Positions 47,673 to 57,483 are shown, numbered from the stretch's first letter. The stretch: 64,000 nt of DNA from Sphingobacteriales bacterium (GCA_027484425.1 JAIXSZ010000014.1:124001-188000); one strand, 5' to 3'. Notes: generated by a model not told the origin, from the sequence alone. Program-made: numbers and translations.

Positions 47673-48578
47673 CTATAATCGTGCCACAATCATCGACGCA
47701 ATTGTAAAACACGCAAACACCACACTAGCAATACCATTTGTATTTGCAAATGCAATGCCCACTTTACTTAAGTCGTTCGGTTTCACCAACATATGCTGGT
47801 ACACCAGTAAAACAGCATAAAAAACAGCACCTATCCAATATATCACACTAAAATCACCTTCATATCCAGCCCAAAAAACAAAACCCGCAGACAACACATG
47901 CAACAGCGATGAAACCATCAATGAATTCCTAGTACCCAATGCTGCTGGTATTGAATGCAACTTATTAGACTTATCAAATTGCTCATCTTGTAACGCATAG
48001 ATAATATCAAAACCCGAAACCCAAGTAACTACTGCAAATGAAAACAACAAGGGCAGCAAGGCAAACTCCCCAGTAACTGCCAGGTACGAGCCAATAGGCG
48101 ATAACGACAGACCTATACCCAACACTATGTGGCACAGTGCAGTAAAACGTTTGGTATAACTATAGAATAACACCACAAAAAGTGCGACAAACGACAACTG
48201 AAAACATGCCTTGTTGATAAACCAAGTAGTAACAACAAATAAAACACAATTAACAATAGTAAATATTAATGCTTGACCTGGTTGTATAACTCCTGCAGGT
48301 ATTTCGCGTTGGGCAGTTCGCGGATTCATTGCATCAAATCTTCTGTCAAGATACCTATTGAACGCCATTGCAGCACTTCGGGCAAAAACCATACACAGTA
48401 CTATCTTCACCAGCAATGTCCAGTCAAATGGCATTGCACCATTAAACTTGGTATACTCCAAATAGCCCATCGTGAAACCAATCAGCGCAAATGGCATAGC
48501 GAATATGGTGTGGCTAAACTTAACCAATGACAAATAATGCCTGATACTGCGCACAGGGGTTGACACTATACTTTCCAT
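47673..48578 (-). CDS. UbiA-family aromatic prenyltransferase (MqnP-like)
   Basis: 301 residues, eight or nine membrane helices. First aspartate motif NRYLDRRFDAMNPRTAQREIP at about 90-108 and second, YALQDEQFDKSNKLHSIP near 195-212, bind the prenyl diphosphate through Mg. This wording matches the group of UbiA proteins called 4-hydroxybenzoate-like (ubiA_other) that accompany the futalosine menaquinone pathway, where the enzyme is named MqnP. Bacteroidota make menaquinone, so MqnP is likelier than ubiquinone UbiA; the other mqn genes are not in the window. Followed upstream after 4 nt by the DUF1573 gene, so both belong to one operon. Confidence 0.83.
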   Translation of the reverse strand: MESIVSTPVRSIRHYLSLVKFSHTIFAMPFALIGFTMGYLEYTKFNGAMPFDWTLLVKIVLCMVFARSAAMAFNRYLDRRFDAMNPRTAQREIPAGVIQPGQALIFTIVNCVLFVVTTWFINKACFQLSFVALFVVLFYSYTKRFTALCHIVLGIGLSLSPIGSYLAVTGEFALLPLLFSFAVVTWVSGFDIIYALQDEQFDKSNKLHSIPAALGTRNSLMVSSLLHVLSAGFVFWAGYEGDFSVIYWIGAVFYAVLLVYQHMLVKPNDLSKVGIAFANTNGIASVVFACFTIASMIVARL

Positions 48579-48582
48579 TTTA

Positions 48583-49110
48583 TCAATTTATATCTGCCTC
48601 TATTCCTATTGACACTGCTTCCGGCAAAGTATTGGCATGAACTATAATGTTCTTTTGCTGAAAACCTGATTTTCCCGAACTATTAAATACCACGGTCAAC
48701 TCTCCATCACTTCCAGGTGCCACTGGCTCCTCCTGAAAATTAGGTACTGTACATCCACATGTCACATCGGTTTTGGCTATCATCAACGGATGAAAACCGG
48801 TATTCTTAAAACGGAATGTGTGTTTTAGCACCTTACCTTCTGGCTGCTTACCAAAATTGTACTTAGTTTCATAAAACTGTATAGTTGTTTTGGGCATCTG
48901 TGCCACTCGTTGGCTACGGGTAAGTGTTTGCTCTGGAAAAATTTCCCCCCTATACACTTCACCATCTTTACTGTAAAATATACCCTCACCCCCACCTCTG
49001 AATGTTCTGAAAAGCGAGTTCCGACTCACACCTGTCAATTCTACAATAACCAGTGTAAATACAGACAGTGTAAGTATAGTGAGTAGAATGGCCCTGTAAT
49101 TTTTTTCCAT
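48583..49110 (-). CDS. DUF1573 (HYDIN-like Ig) domain protein
   Basis: 175 residues. One N-terminal membrane helix (about 6-26, ILLTILTLSVFTLVIVELTG), then a linker, then an immunoglobulin-like domain: FYETKYNFGKQPEGKVLKHTFRFKNTG, TCGCTVPNFQEEPVAPGSDGELTVVFNSSGKSG and HANTLPEAVSIGIE. The Cys-Gly-Cys in TCGCT is characteristic of DUF1573 proteins. Such small periplasmic Ig domains are common in Bacteroidota with unknown role. Translationally close to the UbiA gene (4 nt downstream). The promoter box 49140-49147 lies upstream of its ATG. Confidence 0.88.
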   Translation of the reverse strand: MEKNYRAILLTILTLSVFTLVIVELTGVSRNSLFRTFRGGGEGIFYSKDGEVYRGEIFPEQTLTRSQRVAQMPKTTIQFYETKYNFGKQPEGKVLKHTFRFKNTGFHPLMIAKTDVTCGCTVPNFQEEPVAPGSDGELTVVFNSSGKSGFQQKNIIVHANTLPEAVSIGIEADIN

Positions 49111-49139
49111 CGATTAGTTGCATGTATTTTATGCGTCTG

Positions 49140-49147
49140 CAAAAGTA
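49140..49147 (-). promoter_or_regulatory. -7 promoter box of the DUF1573-prenyltransferase operon
   Basis: TACTTTTG on the minus strand matches TAnnTTTG; transcription would start about 24 nt before the ATG at 49110. Confidence 0.45.
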
Positions 49148-49243
49148 GTTATTATACCTTATCTCATCAGCCAAATATTGGTAAAGGCTTGTTATTATAT
49201 AAAAACCAACCATATACCAACCCAAATAATAGTATAATAGCAA

Positions 49244-51541
49244 TTATTGTAAAACAGTGAATTTGGCATAATGCCTACTCCCTCCTCCTTCTACAGTACA
49301 TATATACATTCCAGCTGCTAGCCCCGATACAGAAAGTTGAGTATGTTGGGCCTGCGAAGGTACTTTATGTCGTTGCATCACTCTGCCAGACACGTCCGTA
49401 ATCACGATATCAATCTCACTACCTACTATGTTGCTCCAAGATAAATACAACAACTCTTTTGCCGGATTGGGATATACCATTATGCTGCCCTCTGCCCTTA
49501 CATCGCTTACACCTATTTCATATACTTTCCTCTTATAAAACTCCAACCCACCCTTTACATTCCCTTTAATCATAGCATAGCTCCCACTACCATCAATATC
49601 TCCTACAGTTACCGCTGTGCGTCTATTGCCATATATTCCATAATAGGTTCCAGGATGATTGTACATACTGTATGTTGAATCGATATAAGAATATCTCCCA
49701 TCTACCAATGAGTAGGTAGCAGCGGTGTCACCCGTTTGGAAACCTGTATATTGATATAGGTTGCCTGAGTTGCTACCCAATAACAAATACTCCGTACCAG
49801 ATGGGTCTAGTTTACCAATAAATGGTGTGGAATAATTCCCAAAATTCTGTGTCGGATCTGCTTTTGCCAGTCCCAACTTAGTCTTTATCAACTTCAGCCT
49901 TATCGTGCCACCTGTGGTACTTTCGTTCCTGTAGTACTGCACATAACCATATATATTACCAATAATCAAGTCTTTTTTACCATCCTTATCAATGTCATAT
50001 ACAAATGGAGCTGCATAACCTCCTACGTTTATCACCGCTCCCGAAAAATCTTGCAACTGCAATTGTGTCAACTGCCAGTCAGGTTGCAATCCGTCGCTGG
50101 AGGCATTATTCTTGAAATAACTGAGTGTTCCATCAGTATGCCCCACTACTAGGTCAGCCCTACCATCACCATCTACATCGCCCACAGCTGGTGCAGTACC
50201 CTGAAAATTGTATATACTGAGGTTATTAAAGTCGGTAGTTTGTAGCGTAAATGAAGCATTACCAGGTATACTCGTGTTCTTGTAAAACGACATCCTGCTT
50301 CTCAATTGACCGCTCGATTGTCTATACCCATCCGAACCTACCAACAAGTCTGGCCTGCCATCTTTGTCATAGTCATACAAAATAGGATAAGTAGCGGTTC
50401 CCAAATCTATTGTTTTATCACTCAAAAATGAGTCCGATTGAAATTGCCAATCAGCAACTCCAGTTGTAGAATTATTTTTATAATACCATATTCCTCTATA
50501 GTTCTCAGCACTTGTTCCCGCATTAGGGGCCACCAACATATCTTTTTTACCATCCAGATTCACATCTATGCTAAATGCCGCTGGCCATGTAGGTATTACT
50601 ATCCTTTTGCCACCTGTTTGCCACAATGTATCCTGACCTATCATGGTATCTACTGCATATCCTGTTTCCACTTTTCCGTTCTTCAGAAACGTCATTTCAT
50701 TAAACGATACACTCCCGTTCAGATAATCTACATCTCCGTCCATATCCCAGTCAAAAAGAAACACACTATTGCCCGAGTGGGTAGGCTTTCCTGCCTCACT
50801 TGTAGGCCTCAGCAAACCAGCATTACTACAAGAGTATCCCAATGTATGCTCTCTGTAAAAACCCTGATACACCTTACCCCAACACCTATCCGCAAGCCTT
50901 ATTCGTATGCTATCACATGGCAATCCATCTTCTACACGCATGTTTTTGTAATAATACATATAGCCTCCGGTAATGTAGTAAGCTACAAAATCCACATCCC
51001 CGTCCCCATCCACATCTGTAATGGCTGGTATGTCTCCCGGATTCACATATGCATTAGCGGATCCACCACTACTTACATCATTGCTGTAAAACAAACTACG
51101 ATAAAACGAAAAACACAATTCATTACCAGCATTATAATAGCCTCTGTACACTGAGAACCCATCACCACCTCTATCAAACAAATCTGCTATCCCGTCACAG
51201 TTATAATCTTTTAGCAGCATATACCCATAACACGCCGGAAACTTCAATGCATATTGAGGGGCATATTTATAATTAGGCATTCCTCCCACCATACCGGTAT
51301 TGAGTAATGTTGTCACCCCCAACCATGGCTCAAAAACCACTAAATCTAGTAATCCATCTCTATTAAGGTCGGCTTGCGAAAATTGTGGGTTGTTAAAGCC
51401 TCCACACCAAGCCAATGGCAACTGTCTGCTGTATGCAAAAACTTTCACTGTGGTATCGTGCTGGTAAAACTCTTGTGCATGTACCAGATTAGATAATGAA
51501 ACAATTAACCCCAACAGCAAAAACCTAAACCCTACTTTCAT
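49244..51541 (-). CDS. FG-GAP/VCBS-repeat protein with T9SS sorting domain
   Basis: 765 residues from the ATG at 51541, after which comes a good signal peptide (MKVGFRFLLLGLIVSLSNLVHAQ); another codon upstream is less likely. Repeated calcium-binding-like loops of FG-GAP type run along it: DLNRDGLLDLVVFE, DVDGDGDVDFVAYY, DYDKDGRPDLLVG, DVDGDGRADLVVGH and DIDKDGKKDLIIGN. The C-terminal 75 residues are a type A sorting domain (IMVYPNPAKELLYLS, VVITDVSGRVMQRH-like, ending YAKFTVLQ), so the protein is secreted through the type IX system and probably anchored on the surface. Role may be adhesion or integrin-like; function unknown. Confidence 0.88.
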   Translation of the reverse strand: MKVGFRFLLLGLIVSLSNLVHAQEFYQHDTTVKVFAYSRQLPLAWCGGFNNPQFSQADLNRDGLLDLVVFEPWLGVTTLLNTGMVGGMPNYKYAPQYALKFPACYGYMLLKDYNCDGIADLFDRGGDGFSVYRGYYNAGNELCFSFYRSLFYSNDVSSGGSANAYVNPGDIPAITDVDGDGDVDFVAYYITGGYMYYYKNMRVEDGLPCDSIRIRLADRCWGKVYQGFYREHTLGYSCSNAGLLRPTSEAGKPTHSGNSVFLFDWDMDGDVDYLNGSVSFNEMTFLKNGKVETGYAVDTMIGQDTLWQTGGKRIVIPTWPAAFSIDVNLDGKKDMLVAPNAGTSAENYRGIWYYKNNSTTGVADWQFQSDSFLSDKTIDLGTATYPILYDYDKDGRPDLLVGSDGYRQSSGQLRSRMSFYKNTSIPGNASFTLQTTDFNNLSIYNFQGTAPAVGDVDGDGRADLVVGHTDGTLSYFKNNASSDGLQPDWQLTQLQLQDFSGAVINVGGYAAPFVYDIDKDGKKDLIIGNIYGYVQYYRNESTTGGTIRLKLIKTKLGLAKADPTQNFGNYSTPFIGKLDPSGTEYLLLGSNSGNLYQYTGFQTGDTAATYSLVDGRYSYIDSTYSMYNHPGTYYGIYGNRRTAVTVGDIDGSGSYAMIKGNVKGGLEFYKRKVYEIGVSDVRAEGSIMVYPNPAKELLYLSWSNIVGSEIDIVITDVSGRVMQRHKVPSQAQHTQLSVSGLAAGMYICTVEGGGSRHYAKFTVLQ

Positions 51542-51609
51542 ACATAAATACATTCTACATAAAGTTAAGGTATTTTACAGTTTCTGCAATCATTGAGGTC
51601 TTGTTTTCA

Positions 51610-52425
51610 TCATTGCTCATACTTCCGCAATGGCGAATCCGGCTCTTTCAAAAAATGTTTGTATACCATTTTATCCGCTACAGACGGCAGTAGTTTGCTG
51701 AGCCATACTGCTAGCTTGCCTTGACTGGTAAGTACTACACTTCGTTTTCTTTTCTCTGTAGCGTCTAGTATGTGCCGTGCACATTCTTCTGAGCTCATAA
51801 GCTTACTCTCATCCAGTGGTGTTTCGGCCTGCGTTGTGCCATCTGCTATGCGGGCCACATTTCTTATGTTTGATGCGGTAAATCCTGGCGATACCCACAT
51901 CACATGTGTGCCCGTATGTAATAATTCTGTGCGCAATGATTCTAAAAAGCCCTGCATCGCAAACTTTGATGCCGAATAACCCGTTCTTCCAGGCAATCCC
52001 CTGTAGCCGGCAATGGAGGAAATACCCACTATTGCCCCCTTATTTTTAAGTATGTATGGCAAACAAAACTTAGTGCAATACACTGATCCCCAGAAGTTTA
52101 TATCCATCAACTCACGTATCACTTGCAAGTCTGCATCCTCAAACAATGCTCGCATACTAATACCTGCATTATTTATCAATACGTCAACTCCACCCCATTT
52201 TGCCACCACTGCCTGCACAAATGCTGCACAGTCTGCCTCCTTACTCACATCAGCTTTATAACATAATAACTTATCCGATGGCGGGAATAATCCGTTAAGT
52301 TTATCAATATTTCTTGCACACACAGCCACTCGTGCCCCTCTAGCTAGTGCATCTATTACCAATGCCTTACCTATACCAGACGATCCACCTGTTATAACTA
52401 CTATTTTATTGCTGAATGTTGCCAT
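51610..52425 (-). CDS. Short-chain dehydrogenase/reductase
   Basis: 271 residues. Nucleotide-binding TGGSSGIG at 12-19, NNAG near 87, catalytic Ser in ISSIAGYRG near 139 and YSASK near 152: all four classical SDR signatures are present. The C-terminal region (VWLSKLLPSVADKMVYKHF) suggests membrane-adjacent or hydrophobic substrates, like the SDRs of 11-beta-HSD or sorbitol type. Cofactor preference unclear. It begins 42 nt after the hemF stop, on the same strand, but has its own -7 box at 52443, so it is probably a separate transcript. Confidence 0.88.
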   Translation of the reverse strand: MATFSNKIVVITGGSSGIGKALVIDALARGARVAVCARNIDKLNGLFPPSDKLLCYKADVSKEADCAAFVQAVVAKWGGVDVLINNAGISMRALFEDADLQVIRELMDINFWGSVYCTKFCLPYILKNKGAIVGISSIAGYRGLPGRTGYSASKFAMQGFLESLRTELLHTGTHVMWVSPGFTASNIRNVARIADGTTQAETPLDESKLMSSEECARHILDATEKRKRSVVLTSQGKLAVWLSKLLPSVADKMVYKHFLKEPDSPLRKYEQ

Positions 52426-52442
52426 AAATACCTTGTAAAGCG

Positions 52443-52450
52443 CAAATATA
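52443..52450 (-). promoter_or_regulatory. -7 promoter box of the SDR gene
   Basis: TATATTTG on the minus strand matches TAnnTTTG and lies between hemF and the SDR gene; transcription would start about 12 nt before the ATG. Confidence 0.4.
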
Positions 52451-52466
52451 AACCAAATACCAGCCT

Positions 52467-53375
52467 TTACACCCAGTTGGTAGGCTTGTAGTATTGCATC
52501 ATCGCCTCCTCAGCACTTCCCGGCTCGGGAGTATGACTATATACCCATCTTGCCCTTGGGGGCAAACTCATCAGTATACTTTCTGTCCTGCCATTGGTTT
52601 TCAACCCGAATAGTGTACCTCTATCATGCACCAGGTTAAACTCCACATACCGTCCTCTGCGTATCTCTTGCCATTCTACCTCTTTCTGAGTATAAGGCAT
52701 ATCCTTACGCTTTTCTACAATCGGCACATATGCTTCTAAAAAAGCGTTGCCATTCGCTTGCTGAAACGCAAACAAACGCTCTCTTCCATCCTCGTCTGCC
52801 GCTCTCAAATAATCATAAAAAACACCTCCTATACCTCTCATTTCATCACCTCTATGCTTATTAGCAAAATAACTATCGCAGTGTTTTTTATAATCTTCAT
52901 ACAAGTTTTCGCCAAATGGCATTATTGTTCGTTTCAGCGTTCCATGAAAATGGCGGGCATCTTCTGGCTGCAAATAATAAGGAGTAAGATCTGTACCTCC
53001 GCCAAACCAACCATCTATCCTGTTACCAGTTTTGTCGTATAACTCAAAGTAACGCCAATTAGCATGCACTGTTGGCACATACGGATTGAGCGGATGAATA
53101 ACCAACGACAGCCCACATGCAAAAAAATCACTCTCTGGCACGCCAAAGGCTGCCTGCATAGAGGCTGGTAGCGTTCCGTATACTACAGAGGTGTTTACTC
53201 CCCCTTTCTCAAAAACAGCCCCTTCACTGATCACTCTGGTTTTACCGCCTCCGCCTTCCGCTCTTTCCCACTTATCCTCCACAAATTTTGCTTTACCGTC
53301 TATTTGTTCCAATCCAGCACATATACTGTCTTGCAATCCGTGTATATAATCAGTAAAACGTTCCTTCAAGTTCAT
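52467..53375 (-). CDS. hemF: Oxygen-dependent coproporphyrinogen III oxidase
   Basis: 302 residues from the ATG at 53375 (MNLKERFTDYI); the open frame starts nine bases earlier at a GTG. It oxidatively decarboxylates coproporphyrinogen III to protoporphyrinogen IX with O2. Family hallmarks: RVISEGAVFEKGGVNTS near 50-66, SLVIHPLNPYVPTVHANWRYF near 92-112, DGWFGGGTDLTPYY, and near the end EFNLVHDRGTLFGLKTNGR. Last gene of the heme operon, 33 nt after hemE. Presence of the O2-dependent form indicates that the bacterium makes heme aerobically; the oxygen-independent HemN, if present, lies elsewhere. Confidence 0.95.
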   Translation of the reverse strand: MNLKERFTDYIHGLQDSICAGLEQIDGKAKFVEDKWERAEGGGGKTRVISEGAVFEKGGVNTSVVYGTLPASMQAAFGVPESDFFACGLSLVIHPLNPYVPTVHANWRYFELYDKTGNRIDGWFGGGTDLTPYYLQPEDARHFHGTLKRTIMPFGENLYEDYKKHCDSYFANKHRGDEMRGIGGVFYDYLRAADEDGRERLFAFQQANGNAFLEAYVPIVEKRKDMPYTQKEVEWQEIRRGRYVEFNLVHDRGTLFGLKTNGRTESILMSLPPRARWVYSHTPEPGSAEEAMMQYYKPTNWV

Positions 53376-53408
53376 GCTATTCACTATTTAAATCCTTCCA
53401 ACTTTTAA

Positions 53409-54440
53409 CTATGCACCATATTCTTTTACAGCATCTACAAATGCACGTGCATGATCAACTGGCACGTTAGGTAATATACCATGACCCAGATTAGCAACAT
53501 ACCTTCTGGTACCAAACCCATCTATCATCTCTTTCACTTCTTTTTTAATCTGAGGTATGGGTGCCAGCAGTTTCGATGGGTCAAAGTTTCCTTGCAAGGT
53601 TATGTTGTTGCCCGTCAATTGGCGAGCTAAAGTTGGGGTTACACTCCAGTCCAGTCCCAACCCTGCTGCACTTGTCTTACTCAGATCTTCTAATGCATAC
53701 CAGCTACCCTTCGGAAACAGTATTACCGGCACATCAACACTCACAGCATCTGCTATCTGTACTAAGTATGGTTGAGCAAAAATTTTGAAGTCCGCAGGAC
53801 TCAGCATCCCGCTCCAACTATCAAATACCTGCACCAGATTGGCTCCAGCTTTTGCCTGTGCCTTTAGGTAAGTGATAGTTACATCAGTAATTTTTTGCAA
53901 TAGTTTATGCGCTAACTCCGGCTGCGTAAAACAAAACTGTTTCGCTTTGTCAAATGTTTTACTACCTTTTCCTTCCACCATGTAGCACAACAATGTCCAG
54001 GGCGCTCCCGCAAATCCTATCAATGGCACCCTTCCATTCAATTCTTGTTTCGTGAGCGACAATGCCTGCATCACATAGTTGAGCCTTTCTGCGGTGTCAG
54101 TAGTAATTAGGCCATCTATATCAGCTTCCGTTTTCACTACATTGGGCAGCAGTGGACCTTTACCTTCTTCCATCTGCACCTCCATTCCCATAGCCTGAGG
54201 AATCACCAATATATCAGAAAATATAATAGCTGCGTCTACACCCACCTGATCTACTGGCTGTAAGGTTATTTCACAAGCAAGTTCAGGAGTCTCTACCCGT
54301 GTAAAGAAATCATATTTTTGACGCAATTTTATATAATCTGGCAAGTACCTTCCAGCTTGTCTCATCATCCACACCGGAGGCCTCGATACTGATTCTCCTT
54401 TTAGTGCTTGCAGCAACAGATCATTTTTAAGTTCACTCAT
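53409..54440 (-). CDS. hemE: Uroporphyrinogen decarboxylase
   Basis: 343 residues. It removes four carboxyl groups from uroporphyrinogen III. Conserved starts: [17 protein letters not shown] near 20-36, [14 protein letters not shown] near 74-87 with the active-site Asp, [16 protein letters not shown] near 134-149, and [19 protein letters not shown] at the end. Length is standard. It begins 53 nt after hemD and precedes hemF in the same operon. Confidence 0.96.
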   Translation of the reverse strand: MSELKNDLLLQALKGESVSRPPVWMMRQAGRYLPDYIKLRQKYDFFTRVETPELACEITLQPVDQVGVDAAIIFSDILVIPQAMGMEVQMEEGKGPLLPNVVKTEADIDGLITTDTAERLNYVMQALSLTKQELNGRVPLIGFAGAPWTLLCYMVEGKGSKTFDKAKQFCFTQPELAHKLLQKITDVTITYLKAQAKAGANLVQVFDSWSGMLSPADFKIFAQPYLVQIADAVSVDVPVILFPKGSWYALEDLSKTSAAGLGLDWSVTPTLARQLTGNNITLQGNFDPSKLLAPIPQIKKEVKEMIDGFGTRRYVANLGHGILPNVPVDHARAFVDAVKEYGA

Positions 54441-54493
54441 CCTACTTTATTTTTTGTTTAATTAACTATTATAATTAACTGAAAAACAACTAC

Positions 54494-55189
54494 TTAAGAG
54501 AAGTATTTAATTGCTTTATTCAATAGTTCCACCTTTCCTGCTACTCTACCAGCTACTATATTTATTTGTCTGTAATCATATATAGCAGCGGCCGTTGTAT
54601 CCCCTATCGCAAACAAAACAGTATCGTCTCCTACACTGTTACTCCCAAAAAAACTGTGTACACCACTCGGGCTGTAAAACAGTATAGCATCATACCTAGC
54701 AGTTACTTGTTTACCCCTCACCTCATTTTTGTACACCACTAGCTCTGCAACTTTTACATCAGCTTGTTTCAGTGTGTTAGGCAATGTATCCAACCGTTTG
54801 TCACCGCAAAAGAAAATCATTTCAGTTATTCCATTAGCTATCAGTAATGTCGCCATCTCTTTAGCATCATCCCCTGCATTAATAACTTCACACGCTTCAA
54901 AAAAATCTATAGCTTCGCTGTGTGTATACTTACCCAAACTATAAATAACCCAGTTTTTAGGTTGCTCCTCTATTATTCCTGCTACAGCTCTCACTGCATG
55001 TTTGCTAGTAAAAGCTACAGCTATCCGTTGGTTTACAATTTCTTTTACCCTTTCCCTTAGCGCCTCGTTGTCTTCATATACTATATTCACAAATGGCTCT
55101 ATAGTGAGCAATACACCGTTAGGTATATCTTGCGCTACATTCAACCCATCAATCTCCGCAGTACTCAATATAGATATATTTCTACTCAT
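54494..55189 (-). CDS. hemD: Uroporphyrinogen III synthase
   Basis: 231 residues from the ATG at 55189; a TTG three codons upstream is the alternative. HemD closes hydroxymethylbilane into uroporphyrinogen III with ring D inversion; its sequence is notoriously poorly conserved. Visible support: INQRIAVAFTSKHAVRAV near 52-66 (FTS motif of the first domain), KWVIYSLGKYTHSEA, and YDAILFYSPSGVHSFF near 165-180 with the SPSG of the second domain, as well as VLFAIGDTTAAAI. Position between hemC and hemE confirms the function. 93 nt follow hemC. Confidence 0.9.
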   Translation of the reverse strand: MSRNISILSTAEIDGLNVAQDIPNGVLLTIEPFVNIVYEDNEALRERVKEIVNQRIAVAFTSKHAVRAVAGIIEEQPKNWVIYSLGKYTHSEAIDFFEACEVINAGDDAKEMATLLIANGITEMIFFCGDKRLDTLPNTLKQADVKVAELVVYKNEVRGKQVTARYDAILFYSPSGVHSFFGSNSVGDDTVLFAIGDTTAAAIYDYRQINIVAGRVAGKVELLNKAIKYFS

Positions 55190-55282
55190 GTTATACAACC
55201 AATTCTAGACTATATACCCAATTTATATTGATTGTTTACAAGTTAACACATTGCACGAATCAGCTTCGTTCTGCGAAAAAGA

Positions 55283-56206
55283 TTAGATACCCGCTTCTTT
55301 TATTCCATCTAGTATTGCTTGTCCACCACCTTGTAGCAATGCAGTACCAGCCATGTAGCCTAGTTCAGATGCTTCATTTATTGGAACTTTCAGACCTATT
55401 TCTCTTTTCTGCTTTCCGTCTCTGCTTAATATATTACCCTCAAATACAACATTACCTTCTGTTACTCTAGCAAAACCACTGATGGGAGTACTACACCCAC
55501 CCATCAATACCCTCAAAAAATCACGTTCTGCTTTTGTACATATTTCTGTGTGCCAGTCATTCATTTTATGGCATGCTTCGGCACAATAATCATCACCATG
55601 CTTACATACTACTACTATTGCTCCTTGTGCTGGCGCTGGCAGCATCCAGTCTAGCGATATTGAATCAGATGGTCTTAAACCTATTCTTTCTAGCCCAGCT
55701 GCCGCAAAAATGGCACCATACCAGTTACTTTCAGCCACCTTACGCAATCGGGTATTTACATTCCCCCTCAAATTGTCTATTGTCGATTCAGGATATCTGT
55801 TTAGCCATTGTGCTTTTCTGCGTATGCTGCTTGTTGCTATGTTTATAGTAGTGCCTGCTGCATTAGCTGTGTATCCAGGGCCTGGCACTAATATATCCAG
55901 CTGGTTGGCTCTCGGCAGCACTGCCGCTTGCATTACGCCCTTAGCCAGTATGGTAGGCACATCTTTCATGGAGTGTACAGCTATGTCTATTTCATCATTA
56001 AGCAGTGCTATGTCTAGCGCTTTGGTAAAAATACCCTGCACACCTATTTCGTACAATGGCGTTTTAAGATCCCTATCGCCTTCACTTTTTATATACACTA
56101 GCTCCGACTCATATCCATATCCCGCTAGCAATTGCCTTACAGTATTCGCTTGCCACACGGCCAATTGGCTTTCGCGTGTCCCAATTCTTATGATTTTGTC
56201 TATCAT
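55283..56206 (-). CDS. hemC: Porphobilinogen deaminase (hydroxymethylbilane synthase)
   Basis: 307 residues. It joins four porphobilinogens using the dipyrromethane cofactor bound to Cys238 in LMGGCSTPI. Other features: RIGTRESQLAVWQANTV at 6-22, KSEGDRDLKTPLYEIG near 40-56, KDVPT near 81, RRAQWLNRYPES-like and NLRGNVNTRLRKV near 145-158, and the Asp that handles catalysis in the SMKD segment. Its ATG overlaps the hemA stop by 4 nt (ATGA), so the two are translationally coupled. Confidence 0.96.
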   Translation of the reverse strand: MIDKIIRIGTRESQLAVWQANTVRQLLAGYGYESELVYIKSEGDRDLKTPLYEIGVQGIFTKALDIALLNDEIDIAVHSMKDVPTILAKGVMQAAVLPRANQLDILVPGPGYTANAAGTTINIATSSIRRKAQWLNRYPESTIDNLRGNVNTRLRKVAESNWYGAIFAAAGLERIGLRPSDSISLDWMLPAPAQGAIVVVCKHGDDYCAEACHKMNDWHTEICTKAERDFLRVLMGGCSTPISGFARVTEGNVVFEGNILSRDGKQKREIGLKVPINEASELGYMAGTALLQGGGQAILDGIKEAGI

Positions 56207-57459
56207 AAGGCTATAAAATCGTTAATTGCTTGTATATAATGACATCCCGGAGTGTAGTCTCTGCGCATACGAGTGGCTAGATTATTAATCACTTTCTGCA
56301 CTTTTTCCTGATGGTCACTTCCTTGCATACTAGCTAACGGCAAGCCACTTAGCAATATCGGACTGATAGGAATTTCTAATAGCTTACTCTTCACTTCGCG
56401 CAGCACCGGCACATGCTTGCGCATATCGCACCACTCCACAAACTCAGATATGTGTTCTTCTATAATATTCAATGCTTTGGGCACTTCAGCTTTGCGCTTC
56501 TGTAATGTTTCATCTTTTATCTTCGACAACATATCCACATCCACAAATCTTATCCCTGCCAGCTGCTGAGCATCCGCTGCTACATTGCAGGGCACAGATA
56601 TGTCTATCACAAGTTTATTGGCTGCATTTTCCAGATGTTTTTTCACCACCACTGGCTCTGTAGCATTGGTAGATACCAGCACAATGTCAGCACTTTCTAT
56701 CTCAGCTTGCAATTCAGCAATCGGAGCTGATCTCAAACCTAGCTCTGCAGCAAGATTGATTGCAGTTTCTTCGGTTCGATTTATTAAAGTGATGTTTTTT
56801 GTTTTCAGATAGTCTACCACATTCCTGCATGTTACCCTACCTATTTTCCCTGTACCTATCAGCACAATCTTTTTCTCAGTCATATCTAGTTCTATGGCAT
56901 TGCCTTGCGGCATACCCACAAACTCTTTTATGTACTGAATAGCTGCAAAAGACACAGATACAGTACCCCCGCTCAATTCAGTATTTGTTTTTACCGACTT
57001 CGAAGCTTGTAGTACTGAATTTATAAGGCGCTCCATGAAAGGACCTATAAAACCATTGTTTTTGGCAAACTTAACTGCACATTTAATCTGACCCAATATT
57101 TCATAGTCACCCAGTATCTGCGAATCCAACCCAGATGCCACATGATACAAATGACCAATAGCATCTACTCCTTTCTGCGAGTAAGACATATCAGCAAATG
57201 TCGCTTCGTCTCCTGCACACACACTACTCACAAAACGCATCATGTCCACGTCGCTCTCTGCAAAACCATAAATCTCAGTTCGGTTGCAAGTCGACAGAAT
57301 AAAAAAATCACTAACTCCATAAGCAGAGGCCGAGGCTAATAATCGGCTATACTGCTCCTGATTTACAGCAAAAAGTCCACGAACAGCTGCATCACTTTTT
57401 TTATAGTTGACACCTACTATCCTGAATTCTTCAATATTATGGGTAACTGGTTTGTGCAT
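56203..57459 (-). CDS. hemA: Glutamyl-tRNA reductase
   Basis: 418 residues from the ATG at 57459. A longer open frame starts at 57486, above the promoter box. First enzyme of the C5 heme pathway: it reduces glutamyl-tRNA to glutamate-1-semialdehyde with NADPH. Active-site Cys58 lies in ILSTCNRTEIYGF, the NADPH motif IGTGKIGRVTCRNV near 210, and LVIDISVPCNV near 285. First gene of the operon hemA-C-D-E-F, which lacks hemL and hemB. Overlaps hemC by 4 nt. Two operator-like inverted repeats are about 90-130 nt upstream. Confidence 0.95.
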   Translation of the reverse strand: MHKPVTHNIEEFRIVGVNYKKSDAAVRGLFAVNQEQYSRLLASASAYGVSDFFILSTCNRTEIYGFAESDVDMMRFVSSVCAGDEATFADMSYSQKGVDAIGHLYHVASGLDSQILGDYEILGQIKCAVKFAKNNGFIGPFMERLINSVLQASKSVKTNTELSGGTVSVSFAAIQYIKEFVGMPQGNAIELDMTEKKIVLIGTGKIGRVTCRNVVDYLKTKNITLINRTEETAINLAAELGLRSAPIAELQAEIESADIVLVSTNATEPVVVKKHLENAANKLVIDISVPCNVAADAQQLAGIRFVDVDMLSKIKDETLQKRKAEVPKALNIIEEHISEFVEWCDMRKHVPVLREVKSKLLEIPISPILLSGLPLASMQGSDHQEKVQKVINNLATRMRRDYTPGCHYIQAINDFIAL

Positions 57460-57483
57460 GTTTGGTTTATAAATGCTGCTCTG

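Noticed and set aside
50438-51154. 238-codon plus-strand open frame opposite the FG-GAP protein
   Set aside because: Antisense to a clearly coding gene with repeats; no recognisable domain and no promoter.
57148-57339. Small plus-strand frame opposite hemA
   Set aside because: Inside hemA, no promoter and no known product.
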